Shown here: positions 1 through 7,392 of the stretch, one piece after another
How the letters are laid out: the number at the start of each line of letters is the position of its first letter
How positions within the stretch are numbered: position 1 is the stretch's first letter
From: an uncultured Clostridia bacterium
GTDB taxonomy: Bacteria; Bacillota; Clostridia; Christensenellales; Aristaeellaceae
Direction: 5' to 3'
Assembly (NCBI GenBank): GCA_946409855.1
Contig: CAMJXZ010000050.1
Coordinates: 1 to 13,487, forward strand
Length of the DNA stretch: 13,487 bases
Made by a program: the position numbers and the translations under genes
The notes under the pieces: model-generated
Databases searched by the model: none
Told to the model about the DNA's origin: nothing
What the model saw: only the letters and a program-made list of their open reading frames with translations

Positions 1-60
1 GCGAGGATGAATTTTTGTGGAGCAGGCTTGACCTGCGGAACAAAAATTCTTTCCTCTCGC
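1..60. repeat. Long interrupted hairpin at left edge
   Basis: An imperfect palindrome fills the first 60 bases. GCAGG (22-26) pairs with CCTGC (32-36) around loop CTTGA. A symmetric GGA/GGA internal loop follows. GAATTTTTGT (9-18) then pairs perfectly with ACAAAAATTC (40-49), and GCGAG (1-5) pairs with CTCGC (56-60). It abuts the next hairpin (59-102). No coding frame is supported. It could be structured RNA, a terminator remnant or part of a dispersed intergenic element; the sequence alone cannot say which. Confidence 0.6.
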
Positions 61-125
61 CTTTGCCGCCCGGGAGCCCCCGCAGGGGCGACAGGCAAAG
101 GCGCTTGGGGGGTTCCGTAGGGGGG
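59..125 (+). repeat. Dispersed hairpin repeat, left copy
   Basis: A hairpin (59-102) has outer arms GCCTTTGCC (59-67) and GGCAAAGGC (94-102). Its inner stem is GCCCC (76-80)/GGGGC (85-89). It is followed by two G6 tracts (107-112, 120-125) separated by TTCCGTA. The same unit occurs inverted at 13422-13487. The arms differ between copies by compensatory changes (C-G to G-C and C-G to A-T), and the inner stem differs by one whole pair. The G-rich tail is identical except for one base just before it. This is a real repeated, structure-conserved element; whether it works as RNA or DNA is unknown. Confidence 0.8.
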
Positions 126-139
126 ACGAAGTCCCCCCT
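119..139. terminator. GC-rich hairpin just past the LRR gene stop
   Basis: AGGGGGGAC (119-127) and GTCCCCCCT (131-139) form a perfect 9-bp stem with loop GAA on the plus strand (TTC on the minus). It lies 9 bases beyond the LRR gene's stop codon on the minus strand. It could end or stabilise that transcript, but no U-tract follows, so classical intrinsic termination is uncertain. Its left arm shares the second G6 tract of the dispersed repeat. Confidence 0.45.
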
Positions 140-147
140 GCGCCCCT

Positions 148-3100
148 TTACTCGGCAATAACCGGTATCCCCCTCTCCTGCGCCCACCGGGCGGCATAGC
201 TGTCCCGCGGCGCCAGGACGCAGACCAGCGCGTCGCAGCCGGACAGGGCCGTATCCGCGATCTGCCGGACCGATTCGGGGAACCGGACATACAGAAGCCG
301 CGCGCAGTCCGCAAAGGCATATTCGCCGATGCTCTGGCACCCGTTCTGCACATGGATCGCCTCAAAGGAAGCACCGGCAAAGGTATAATTCCCCACGCTG
401 CGCATCACGGAAGGCACCTGCAGCGTGTCCTCGGCCTCAAAGGGGAGCACGATCAGGCGGACCGTCCGCGTCACCCCGTTCCAGGAGGTCACGGATACGG
501 ACGCCTCGCCCGGCTCCGCGCCGATCAGCAGATCGGAGGGCCCGATCATCACGCTCGGCCCGTCCGAAACCACGTCAAACCGGGCGTACGCGTTCTCCGG
601 GCGGAGGTTTTCCAGCGGCAGCTCCGTCTGATGATACGCAAGCAGGATCATCGTTTCGGGCAGGTCAAAGGATTCCACCTCCAGGCGGACGCGGACCTCG
701 ACGGATACTTCTTTGCCCCCCGCGGAGGCGGTGACCACCGCGTCCCCGCTGCGGACGGCGTACATCATGCCCGACCCGTCGACGGTCAGGACCTCCTCGT
801 CGCTGCTCTGATAAGTCAGGAAGGAAGCGCCGGCGCTGACGCGGCCGCAGGTGACTTCCGCGTCCAGCTGCACCCGCTGCCCGACCCGCAGCATTTCCGG
901 CACCGGACGGACCGTGATCTCCGTGACGGCGGGGAACACCTGGACGCGCTTTTCAGCCTGCGTCCCATCCCAGTTGACGGCCCGGACGATCACCTCGCCC
1001 GCCGCCCTCGGCCGGAGCTCATTGCCCGACAGCGACGCGACTTTGGGATCCGACACCGTCCATTCGGGCTGCAGCCAGGCGTTCTGGGGCACGGCGTCCG
1101 TCAGGGCCAGGAGCTCGCTTTCCTGCCCGATGAACAGGGCGTCCGGCCCGTCGATCGTGAAGCTTTCCGCGGGAACAAAGGCCTCCAGCGTCAATTCTTT
1201 GGTCATGCCGTTCACGGCGGTGATGACGATGCTGGCCGCGCCTTCGCCGAGCACCGTCACGACCCCCAGCTGATCCACCGCGGCGACCTTTTCATTCCCG
1301 CTGAAATAGCTGACCATCTCGCCGTACAGCTCCGTTTCGCAGCGGACGCCGCCGCGCAGGTCGAATTGTTCTCCCGGGCGCAGCATATGGTCCGGCAGTT
1401 CGCCCAGCACTTCCGTGATCGGGTCGTGCACGGTCAGTACGACCGACGCGGAAACCCCGTTCCAGGAAGTGGCGGTCACCGTGGTCTGCCCGGGACCCAA
1501 GAGGGTCACCAGGCCGGTTTCGTCAACCAGCGCCGTCTTTTCATTTTCGCTCTCCCACGTGAGCAGCAGCTCCGCCCCGGCCGGCACGGTTTTCTGCACC
1601 GCAGGCCGCAGCGTGTCCCCGGTAAAGAGGAGCCGGTCCGCCGAAAGGCCGAAGCTTTCCGCGGGTACGGCCGCCCGGAGGCTCACCTGATCGGCCGTGC
1701 CGTTTTCGGCCCGCGCCGTGATCACGGCGGCCCCGCTTTGAAGGAACACGGCGTTGCCCTCCTGATCCACCCGGATGATCTCCGGATGGTCGGAGGAAAA
1801 GACGACCTGATCATTCTGCCGGGTGCCCGTCTGGTCGGTCACGTCGCAGACCAGCTGCAGGGACGTCCCCACCGGGCAGACCGGTTCCGCCGGGCGGAAA
1901 GCCACCCGACTGACCTGAGGCACATAGATATTTACCTTCATGACGGCGCTGACCCCGTTCCAGGCCGTCGCCGTCACCGTGATCTCCTCATTCACCCCCG
2001 GTTCTGTCCAGAGCATCCCGTATTCCACCCGGGCCGCGGACGGATCGTCCACCGTCCAGACAATGGAGGGGTCCGCGTCCCCGGGGGCCCAGGAAACCGT
2101 GTCCAGCGGGATGGCCGAGCCCGCGGTGACGGCCGCCTCCGGGGGCAGCGAGATCTGTTCGATCTCCCGGCGGATCCGGACCTGCGCCTGCGCTTCCTGT
2201 CCTTCCCCGTCCAGCAGGGCGTATACCGTCGCTTCGCCTTCCTCCTGCGGGATGAGCAGCCCTTCTTCCACCCTCGCGTTTCCCGTCACCCGGTAAGTAA
2301 TGGTGTGCTCCGCTTCCCGGAAGGAGGGCTCCGCCCGAAACAGCGTATCCAGGTTCAGCGTGCCGGAAACGCTCAGATTCACCCGGTCCTGAAGGGCCAC
2401 CACCCGGTCCGGCAGAGAGGAATCATAGGTAAAGAATCCGTTTTCCGCCGCCCATCCGGCAGCGAAGGTGCCCTGCGGCGCGTACAGCGTTTCCAGGCCA
2501 GCGGGGAAAGCGTTTTCCCCGATTTCGGTGACCGACGCCGGGAGCACCGCCCACTTCAGATCCGGGCAGTCCGCGAAAGCCCGCGCGCCGACGCGCTCCG
2601 CCGTTTCGGGGAGGACGACCGACGCGCCGGTGTGCAGCCCCCGGAAGGCGCCCGCGCCGACGGCGGTGACGCCCGGCTCGATCGTTACGCTGCGGACGCT
2701 TGCCCGGACCGCGTGCCACGGCGCGTCCCGATCCTCAAAGTCCGGCACGGCACCGTTCCCGCCGACAGACAGCAGCCCGTCCCTGGTCAGCGACCAGTGC
2801 GCGCCGTCAAACCAGTTCTCATAGACGGTAAAATCGAACTGCCCCGCCAGGTTTTCAGGGCTTACGCCCTGCAGACCGGTCGAAACCGGGTCCCTGAGAC
2901 CCGCGTGGAACGTGATCCTGCCGTCCTGCGGCAGATACGCGCTGATCAGCCCGTAGCCGAACCCGGTGATACCTTCCCCCAGAATGATTTCCCGGATGGC
3001 TTCCCGGTGCGCGTACCAGCTGCCGGTGGAGGTAATTTCCCCGCTGCCCCGGAAAATCAGGCGGTTGCGGTCGTCCATCACCCAGCCGATGCTGCTGTCC

Positions 3101-4542
3101 GCGCTGCTTCCCTGCACCGGATACCAGGTCAGGAAGCCGCCGTAATTGTTCTGCTTGCCGATCCAGGAATCGCCGTCATGAAAGCTGACGGACGCCTGCA
3201 CGACGCCGAACGCGCCGGAGGCGATCTCGGGCGCCTGCCCGGTAAAGACGATCTCCTTGAGGCTCGCGCAGCCGTGGAAAGCGCCGGAGGCGATCCCCTC
3301 CAGCCCGTCCGGGATTTCCAGCCGGACAAGGGACGCGCAGTCCCGGAACGCGTCGCGGCCGATCCGGGCAATGCCGGCCGGCAGCACGATTTCCTTTAAA
3401 CTCCCGCAGTCCGCGAACATTTCTTCGGCGATTTCGGTAAACCCTTCCTCAAACCGGACGGACGAAAGCGCGGAACAGCCGCGGAACACCGCGCGCCCCA
3501 CCGTATACGTGCCGCCCAGGGAAACGGAGGCAAGCGAAACGCAGCCGGCGAAGGCCTCGTCCCCCACCGACCCCGCGCCCAGCAGCAGGCCGTGCACATC
3601 CGTCAGCCGTTCGCAGCCGAAAAACGCTTTTTCGCCCACCGCTTCGATCCCGGAGGGAAAGAGGACCTCCGTCAGGTTCGCGCAGCCGGCAAACGCCTGC
3701 TTCCCGACGGGCCCCGGATATCCATCCGCCGCTTCCAGCGTCATTTCGTTCCGACAGCCGGCAAACGCGTAATCGCTGACCGGCAGATCATGGGCCGAAA
3801 AGCGCAGCTTCGACACTTTCGCGTCCCCGTCGTACAAAAGCGCCCGGCCGCCGGCCGCCATGGGGTTGGCAAAAATGTCCTCAAAGGAGACGGCGGCCCA
3901 TTCCGTCACGTTTTCCCGTTTGTGAAAAACGACCTGCTCCACCTGAGCGCAGCCGCCGAAAGCCCCCCTGCCGATCCGCTCGAGCGTGCCGGGGAGCTCC
4001 AGGTACCGGAGCGCTTCCGCCTGGTAAAACGCGTACCGGCCGACGACGAGCAGCCGGCTGCCCAGCGCCGCGTATGTCAGCTGCCGGCAGCCGCAGAACG
4101 CCTGATCGCCGATCACTTCCACATTCTCCGGCAGGACCAGCTCCGAAAGCCCCGTCCTCTGGAAGGCCGCCGCGCCGATTTCCCGCAGCGTCTTGGGCCA
4201 GGTGACCTGCGTCAGCTGCATGCAGCCGTCAAAGGCGTAGCTGCCCACCGACGTGATCCCTTCCTCCAGCACCGCGCTGCGGATCCTGCTGCGGTAGGCG
4301 TACCAGGGGGATTCATAATAGATTTCCTCCCCCGCATAGCCGCGGAAGGTCTTTTCCTCCGCGTCGGGGATTGCCCCCTGCCCGGAAACCACCAGCGTTC
4401 CCTCCCGGTCCAGCGACCAGGAAATGCCGCCGGCGGTGCCGGAAGGCACCGAAAAAGTGATCTCCGCCGCGGCGGCGCACAGCGGCAGGGACAGCAAAAG
4501 AACGGCCAGACAAAAGGCGGTCCGCCTGTATCCGCTGCGCAT
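148..4542 (-). CDS. Secreted BspA-type LRR protein with Ig-like (BIg2) repeats
   Basis: A 1464-residue exported protein. Residues 1-26 form a signal peptide (basic start, hydrophobic core, CAAAA end). LRR_5/BspA-type repeats, recognisable by recurring AF-GC-L and IG--AF, occupy about 85-470 and 610-700. A module of the form W-L-(D/R)-G-L-SG-G-(I/V)P...PWYA-R recurs near 41-100, 486-530 and 582-633. About 785-1367 holds roughly seven Ig-like, BIg2-type domains marked by repeated TA-(S/A)WNGV strands. LRR repeats return at 1370-1464, ending in the DSYAARWA type tail common in BspA proteins. No LPXTG, dockerin or SLH anchor is visible, so it is probably secreted or held non-covalently. GGGAGG lies 9 nt before the ATG. 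The start is 1 nt beyond the CotH-like gene's stop, so translation is likely coupled. BspA-type proteins are adhesins in some bacteria; the ligand here is unknown. Confidence 0.9.
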   Translation of the reverse strand: MRSGYRRTAFCLAVLLLSLPLCAAAAEITFSVPSGTAGGISWSLDREGTLVVSGQGAIPDAEEKTFRGYAGEEIYYESPWYAYRSRIRSAVLEEGITSVGSYAFDGCMQLTQVTWPKTLREIGAAAFQRTGLSELVLPENVEVIGDQAFCGCRQLTYAALGSRLLVVGRYAFYQAEALRYLELPGTLERIGRGAFGGCAQVEQVVFHKRENVTEWAAVSFEDIFANPMAAGGRALLYDGDAKVSKLRFSAHDLPVSDYAFAGCRNEMTLEAADGYPGPVGKQAFAGCANLTEVLFPSGIEAVGEKAFFGCERLTDVHGLLLGAGSVGDEAFAGCVSLASVSLGGTYTVGRAVFRGCSALSSVRFEEGFTEIAEEMFADCGSLKEIVLPAGIARIGRDAFRDCASLVRLEIPDGLEGIASGAFHGCASLKEIVFTGQAPEIASGAFGVVQASVSFHDGDSWIGKQNNYGGFLTWYPVQGSSADSSIGWVMDDRNRLIFRGSGEITSTGSWYAHREAIREIILGEGITGFGYGLISAYLPQDGRITFHAGLRDPVSTGLQGVSPENLAGQFDFTVYENWFDGAHWSLTRDGLLSVGGNGAVPDFEDRDAPWHAVRASVRSVTIEPGVTAVGAGAFRGLHTGASVVLPETAERVGARAFADCPDLKWAVLPASVTEIGENAFPAGLETLYAPQGTFAAGWAAENGFFTYDSSLPDRVVALQDRVNLSVSGTLNLDTLFRAEPSFREAEHTITYRVTGNARVEEGLLIPQEEGEATVYALLDGEGQEAQAQVRIRREIEQISLPPEAAVTAGSAIPLDTVSWAPGDADPSIVWTVDDPSAARVEYGMLWTEPGVNEEITVTATAWNGVSAVMKVNIYVPQVSRVAFRPAEPVCPVGTSLQLVCDVTDQTGTRQNDQVVFSSDHPEIIRVDQEGNAVFLQSGAAVITARAENGTADQVSLRAAVPAESFGLSADRLLFTGDTLRPAVQKTVPAGAELLLTWESENEKTALVDETGLVTLLGPGQTTVTATSWNGVSASVVLTVHDPITEVLGELPDHMLRPGEQFDLRGGVRCETELYGEMVSYFSGNEKVAAVDQLGVVTVLGEGAASIVITAVNGMTKELTLEAFVPAESFTIDGPDALFIGQESELLALTDAVPQNAWLQPEWTVSDPKVASLSGNELRPRAAGEVIVRAVNWDGTQAEKRVQVFPAVTEITVRPVPEMLRVGQRVQLDAEVTCGRVSAGASFLTYQSSDEEVLTVDGSGMMYAVRSGDAVVTASAGGKEVSVEVRVRLEVESFDLPETMILLAYHQTELPLENLRPENAYARFDVVSDGPSVMIGPSDLLIGAEPGEASVSVTSWNGVTRTVRLIVLPFEAEDTLQVPSVMRSVGNYTFAGASFEAIHVQNGCQSIGEYAFADCARLLYVRFPESVRQIADTALSGCDALVCVLAPRDSYAARWAQERGIPVIAE

Positions 4543-4543
4543 C

Positions 4544-5929
4544 TTACATTCCTCCCAGTACCGCGTCCATCAGCGCCAGCCGCTCGTGCACCCACAAAAG
4601 CATCTGCGCTTTGTCTTCCTGCGCGGACAGGCGCACAGGATTCATCATTTCGTCCATCGCGTACGCCGCCGCCGGGATCTGGCCCGTCATCTCCTCAATC
4701 AGCGCCGCGATGTGCACCTCGGAAAGCACCGTTTCCCGCAGGGCCAGGTAGCGTTCCTTCAGCCGCCCGGCCTGCCGGGCGGTCAGCCTGTCCCACAGAG
4801 CGCTGCCGGTGTCCGCCGAAAGGCCTTCTCCCGCCGCTTCCGGCAGGCCCGCGGCGTACGCACCCTGAAGCCCGTTCTCCATGCCGTCCGGCACGGGGGT
4901 CCACTGGTTCCCGTAGGTGAGCAGCAGCCCGCCGTCCGCCCCGTTCAGGCCCAGCGTCCAGCGCAGCAGCAGATAATCCACCGCGCCCTCCACGTCCAGA
5001 CAGTCGGAAACGGCCGCGTCAAACGCGGCGTCCCCGCTCTGCGCGGCGGCGTCGTCCAGCTGCTGAAGGGCGCCGGCGATCCACTGCCGGTCTTCGGAAG
5101 CGCAGAACACGGTCCCGCTGTCCGGGTCCGCCGCGCCGGCGGAAACCGCCGCGGCGCGCTCGCCCCGGTACATGCCGTACAGCCGTTCATCCTTCGGCAG
5201 TTCCAGCGTATACAGGCCCAGAAAAACATCGTTCAGCCACACCGTCACGGGAAAGCCGTCCGGCACGCCGCGCAGGGGCAGCATCCCAAGCCGCTGCGGC
5301 GTCTCCGCGCGGGACGCCGCCATCTCCCGCCAGAGGGCCGCGCCGATCATGCCACGCACCGCGGAAGGATCCTCCGCGCGGGCGCTGAGCACGTACCGGT
5401 ACGCCACCGGCCAGCCGGAAAAGGCGTATTCAAAGGGCCGCTTTCCATCGCTGTCCCTGAACAGGGACAGCACATAGCTCTTTTTCGCATTCTCCCCGGA
5501 CGAAGCGAGCAGGGACAAAAACGCGCCGCAGGAAAAAGCGTCGTCCGTCCGGTCCAGACCGTACAGCTCCGCGCGCACGTATACCGGCGCGTCCGGGCCG
5601 GCGCCCGGCAAATCCCCCGTCAGGAACAGCGCCGGGATGCCTTCCGCCTTGAGATCGACCCGCTCCCAGGTCCCGCAGATCTGGCAGGTATGCAGGCCCG
5701 TCCCCAGTGCCGGGTCCAGCTCCCAGGGGCCGAAGGAATGCCCGGCCGCGGGCCGGTTCCTGTGCAGCTGAACCGTCCCGTCCGGCTGGCGGAACAAAAG
5801 ATAACCGTCCTGCGTGCAGGTCGGGTAGATTTCTTCGGCCCGCGCCCCGGTCCCGGGCCGCGCGGTCAGTATCAGAAGGGTCACTGTCACGGCAGCCAGC
5901 AGGCGGGTCCGCGCAGAAAAGTGTCTCAT
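4544..5929 (-). CDS. Secreted CotH-like protein with Cys-rich N-terminus
   Basis: A 461-residue exported protein. The start MRHFSARTRL is chosen because AGAGAGG precedes it at good spacing and it opens a clear signal peptide (1-31). An upstream in-frame ATG at 6088 would run through the terminator and promoter. Residues 35-95 resemble short Cys/His modules (GHSFGPW, CQICG) seen in clostridial surface proteins. About 110-450 resembles the CotH kinase family: VYVRAELYG, then LNDVFLGLYTLELPKDE (233-248), then VDYLLLRW (317-324). CotH kinases phosphorylate secreted proteins in Bacillus; here the segment expected to carry the YDxD metal motif reads PDGMEN, so activity is doubtful. It is the first gene of an operon with the LRR protein and may help in its export or maturation (inference). 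Family assignment is by remembered motifs only. Confidence 0.75.
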   Translation of the reverse strand: MRHFSARTRLLAAVTVTLLILTARPGTGARAEEIYPTCTQDGYLLFRQPDGTVQLHRNRPAAGHSFGPWELDPALGTGLHTCQICGTWERVDLKAEGIPALFLTGDLPGAGPDAPVYVRAELYGLDRTDDAFSCGAFLSLLASSGENAKKSYVLSLFRDSDGKRPFEYAFSGWPVAYRYVLSARAEDPSAVRGMIGAALWREMAASRAETPQRLGMLPLRGVPDGFPVTVWLNDVFLGLYTLELPKDERLYGMYRGERAAAVSAGAADPDSGTVFCASEDRQWIAGALQQLDDAAAQSGDAAFDAAVSDCLDVEGAVDYLLLRWTLGLNGADGGLLLTYGNQWTPVPDGMENGLQGAYAAGLPEAAGEGLSADTGSALWDRLTARQAGRLKERYLALRETVLSEVHIAALIEEMTGQIPAAAYAMDEMMNPVRLSAQEDKAQMLLWVHERLALMDAVLGGM

Positions 5930-5980
5930 GAGCAATCCTCTCTTTTTCGTCCGAATCGCAGGCGTCCTCAGATTTCTAAC

Positions 5981-6009
5981 ATTATATGCGCAAATCAGAG
6001 AAAAAGCAA
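5981..6009 (-). promoter_or_regulatory. Promoter of the cotH-like/LRR operon
   Basis: On the minus strand, TATAAT (5981-5986) lies 17 bp downstream of a weak -35, TTGCTT (6004-6009). It sits about 50 bp before the CotH-like start. The -35 lies inside the terminator stem of the upstream hisS-aspS operon, so terminator and promoter share bases. Confidence 0.6.
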
Positions 6010-6037
6010 CCCGGCTCCTGAAAACCGGGTTGCTTTT
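6001..6037 (-). terminator. Intrinsic terminator of hisS-aspS
   Basis: On the minus strand, AGCAACCCGG and CCGGGTTGCT form a 10-bp stem around a 10-nt loop, flanked by A4 and followed by T5. It begins 66 bases beyond the aspS stop. The arms are T-flanked on both strands, so it could work both ways, though only the minus strand has a gene running into it. Confidence 0.85.
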
Positions 6038-6102
6038 ACATTCAGACGATCTTGTACAGACAGGGGCAATCCGCGATCCGCCGCGCATCCGCCCCGGTCC
6101 GT

Positions 6103-7392
6103 TTACGGTTCGATGCGGTTCGGGCCGCGGAAGAGGAACTCGACTTCCTTGATGGACAGGCCCAGCAGCAGCATGGTCAGCCGGTCCACGCCCAGGCCGA
6201 AGCCGCCGTGGGGCGGGCAGCCGTAGCGGAAGAAGTCCATGTAGAACTGGACGTCCTTGCCCAGGCCCTTTTCATCCGCCTGCCTGCGCAGGGGCTCATA
6301 GCGGTGCTCGCGCTGCGCGCCGGTGGTGATTTCGGTGCCCCGCCAGATCAGGTCGTAGCCCAGGGGGTTGCCGTTCTCGTCCCGCATGTGGTAGAAGGCG
6401 CGCTTTTCCGGGCCGTAGTCCGTCACGAACAGGAACTCGTGGCCGAACTTGTCCATGGACAGCCTGGCGCACAGGTGCTCGGCGTCAGTGGTCAGGTCGT
6501 TCTTTTCACTGTCCTCCACGGTGTAGCCGTAGCGTTCTTCCAGCTCTTTGTATACGTCGCACAGCTTCATTTCCGGGAAGGGCAGCGTGGGCACGACGAC
6601 GTCCATGCCGTACATTTCTTTGATCTTGTCCCCGCACTTTTCCTGTACGGCGGCCAGCGCCGCCTGCAGCAGCTCGGCCTCCACGGCCATCACGTCCCGG
6701 AAGGAGTCGATGTAGCTCATTTCCAGGTCAAAGCCGGTGAATTCGGTGGCGTGCTTGTTGGTGAAGGATTTTTCCGCGCGGAAAACCGGGCCCACCTCGA
6801 AGATGCGGTCAAAGCCGGCCGCCATCGCCATCTGCTTGTAGAACTGCGGGCTCTGGGACAGATAGCCCTTGCGGTCGAAATACTTGAGCTCGAACACCTC
6901 GCTGCCGGACTCGCTGGCCGCGCCGATCAGCTTGGGGGTGTGGATTTCGATGAAGCCCTTGTTCAGCAGGTACTGCCGCATCGCGGCGACCAGCACCGTC
7001 TGCGCCTGATAGATCAGGAAGTTGCGGTCGCTGCGCAGGTCGATCCAGCGGTAGTCCAGCCGGGAATCGATGGCCGCGTCCTTGGAAATCGGCAGGGGTT
7101 CGGCGATGGATTCGATGCGGATGCTTTCGGGCAGCATCTCCTTGCCGCCCATCTTCACGTAGCTGTTTTCCACCACCATGCCCTCGGCGGTGATCACGGA
7201 TTCCACCGTCAGTTTGTCCACCTGAGCGGCCACTTCCGGGTACTTTTCCTTTTCGACGGTCAGCTGGATGCGGCCGGTATGATCCCGGAGCACCAGGAAG
7301 GCCATGGTCCGCTTGTTGCGGATGTTCTCCACGAAGCCCTGCAGCTTCTGCTTTTCGTTGGGCGCCACGTCGGCGATCAGTGTCCTGTTCAT
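6103..7392 (-). CDS. aspS: Aspartyl-tRNA synthetase, archaeal-type (probably non-discriminating)
   Basis: Charges tRNA with aspartate in the cytoplasm. At 429 residues it is the short archaeal/eukaryal-type class IIb enzyme, not the roughly 590-residue bacterial type with a GAD insertion. The anticodon-binding OB fold covers about 15-98. Class II motifs follow: motif 1 near GFIEIHTPK (146-154), the substrate loop SESGSEVF (160-167) and QSPQ (180-183), motif 2 FRAEKSF...EFTGFDLEM (204-225), and motif 3 GFGLGVDRLTMLLLG (397-411). The position I align with the discriminating Trp of archaeal enzymes is E22. That fits an enzyme that also makes Asp-tRNA(Asn) for GatCAB, but this is inference. It overlaps hisS by 4 bp (ATGA), so translation is coupled. 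It is the last gene of the operon. Confidence 0.93.
   Translation of the reverse strand: MNRTLIADVAPNEKQKLQGFVENIRNKRTMAFLVLRDHTGRIQLTVEKEKYPEVAAQVDKLTVESVITAEGMVVENSYVKMGGKEMLPESIRIESIAEPLPISKDAAIDSRLDYRWIDLRSDRNFLIYQAQTVLVAAMRQYLLNKGFIEIHTPKLIGAASESGSEVFELKYFDRKGYLSQSPQFYKQMAMAAGFDRIFEVGPVFRAEKSFTNKHATEFTGFDLEMSYIDSFRDVMAVEAELLQAALAAVQEKCGDKIKEMYGMDVVVPTLPFPEMKLCDVYKELEERYGYTVEDSEKNDLTTDAEHLCARLSMDKFGHEFLFVTDYGPEKRAFYHMRDENGNPLGYDLIWRGTEITTGAQREHRYEPLRRQADEKGLGKDVQFYMDFFRYGCPPHGGFGLGVDRLTMLLLGLSIKEVEFLFRGPNRIEP

Noticed and set aside
107..125. G-quadruplex
   Set aside because: Only two G6 tracts per copy; an intramolecular quadruplex normally needs four runs, and splitting the G6 tracts leaves too few loops. 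It is better seen as the conserved tail of the repeat.
352..3399. 1015-codon open frame on the plus strand
   Set aside because: It is antisense to the LRR gene, Arg/Pro/His/Gly-rich without domains, and has no ribosome site; it is a GC-codon shadow.
5930..6088. Upstream in-frame ATG for the CotH-like gene
   Set aside because: It would translate the terminator and promoter and bury the signal peptide; no ribosome site.
3592..6226. Long plus-strand frames opposite the LRR and CotH-like genes
   Set aside because: Low-complexity Arg/Pro-rich shadow translations that cross a promoter, a terminator and gene boundaries.
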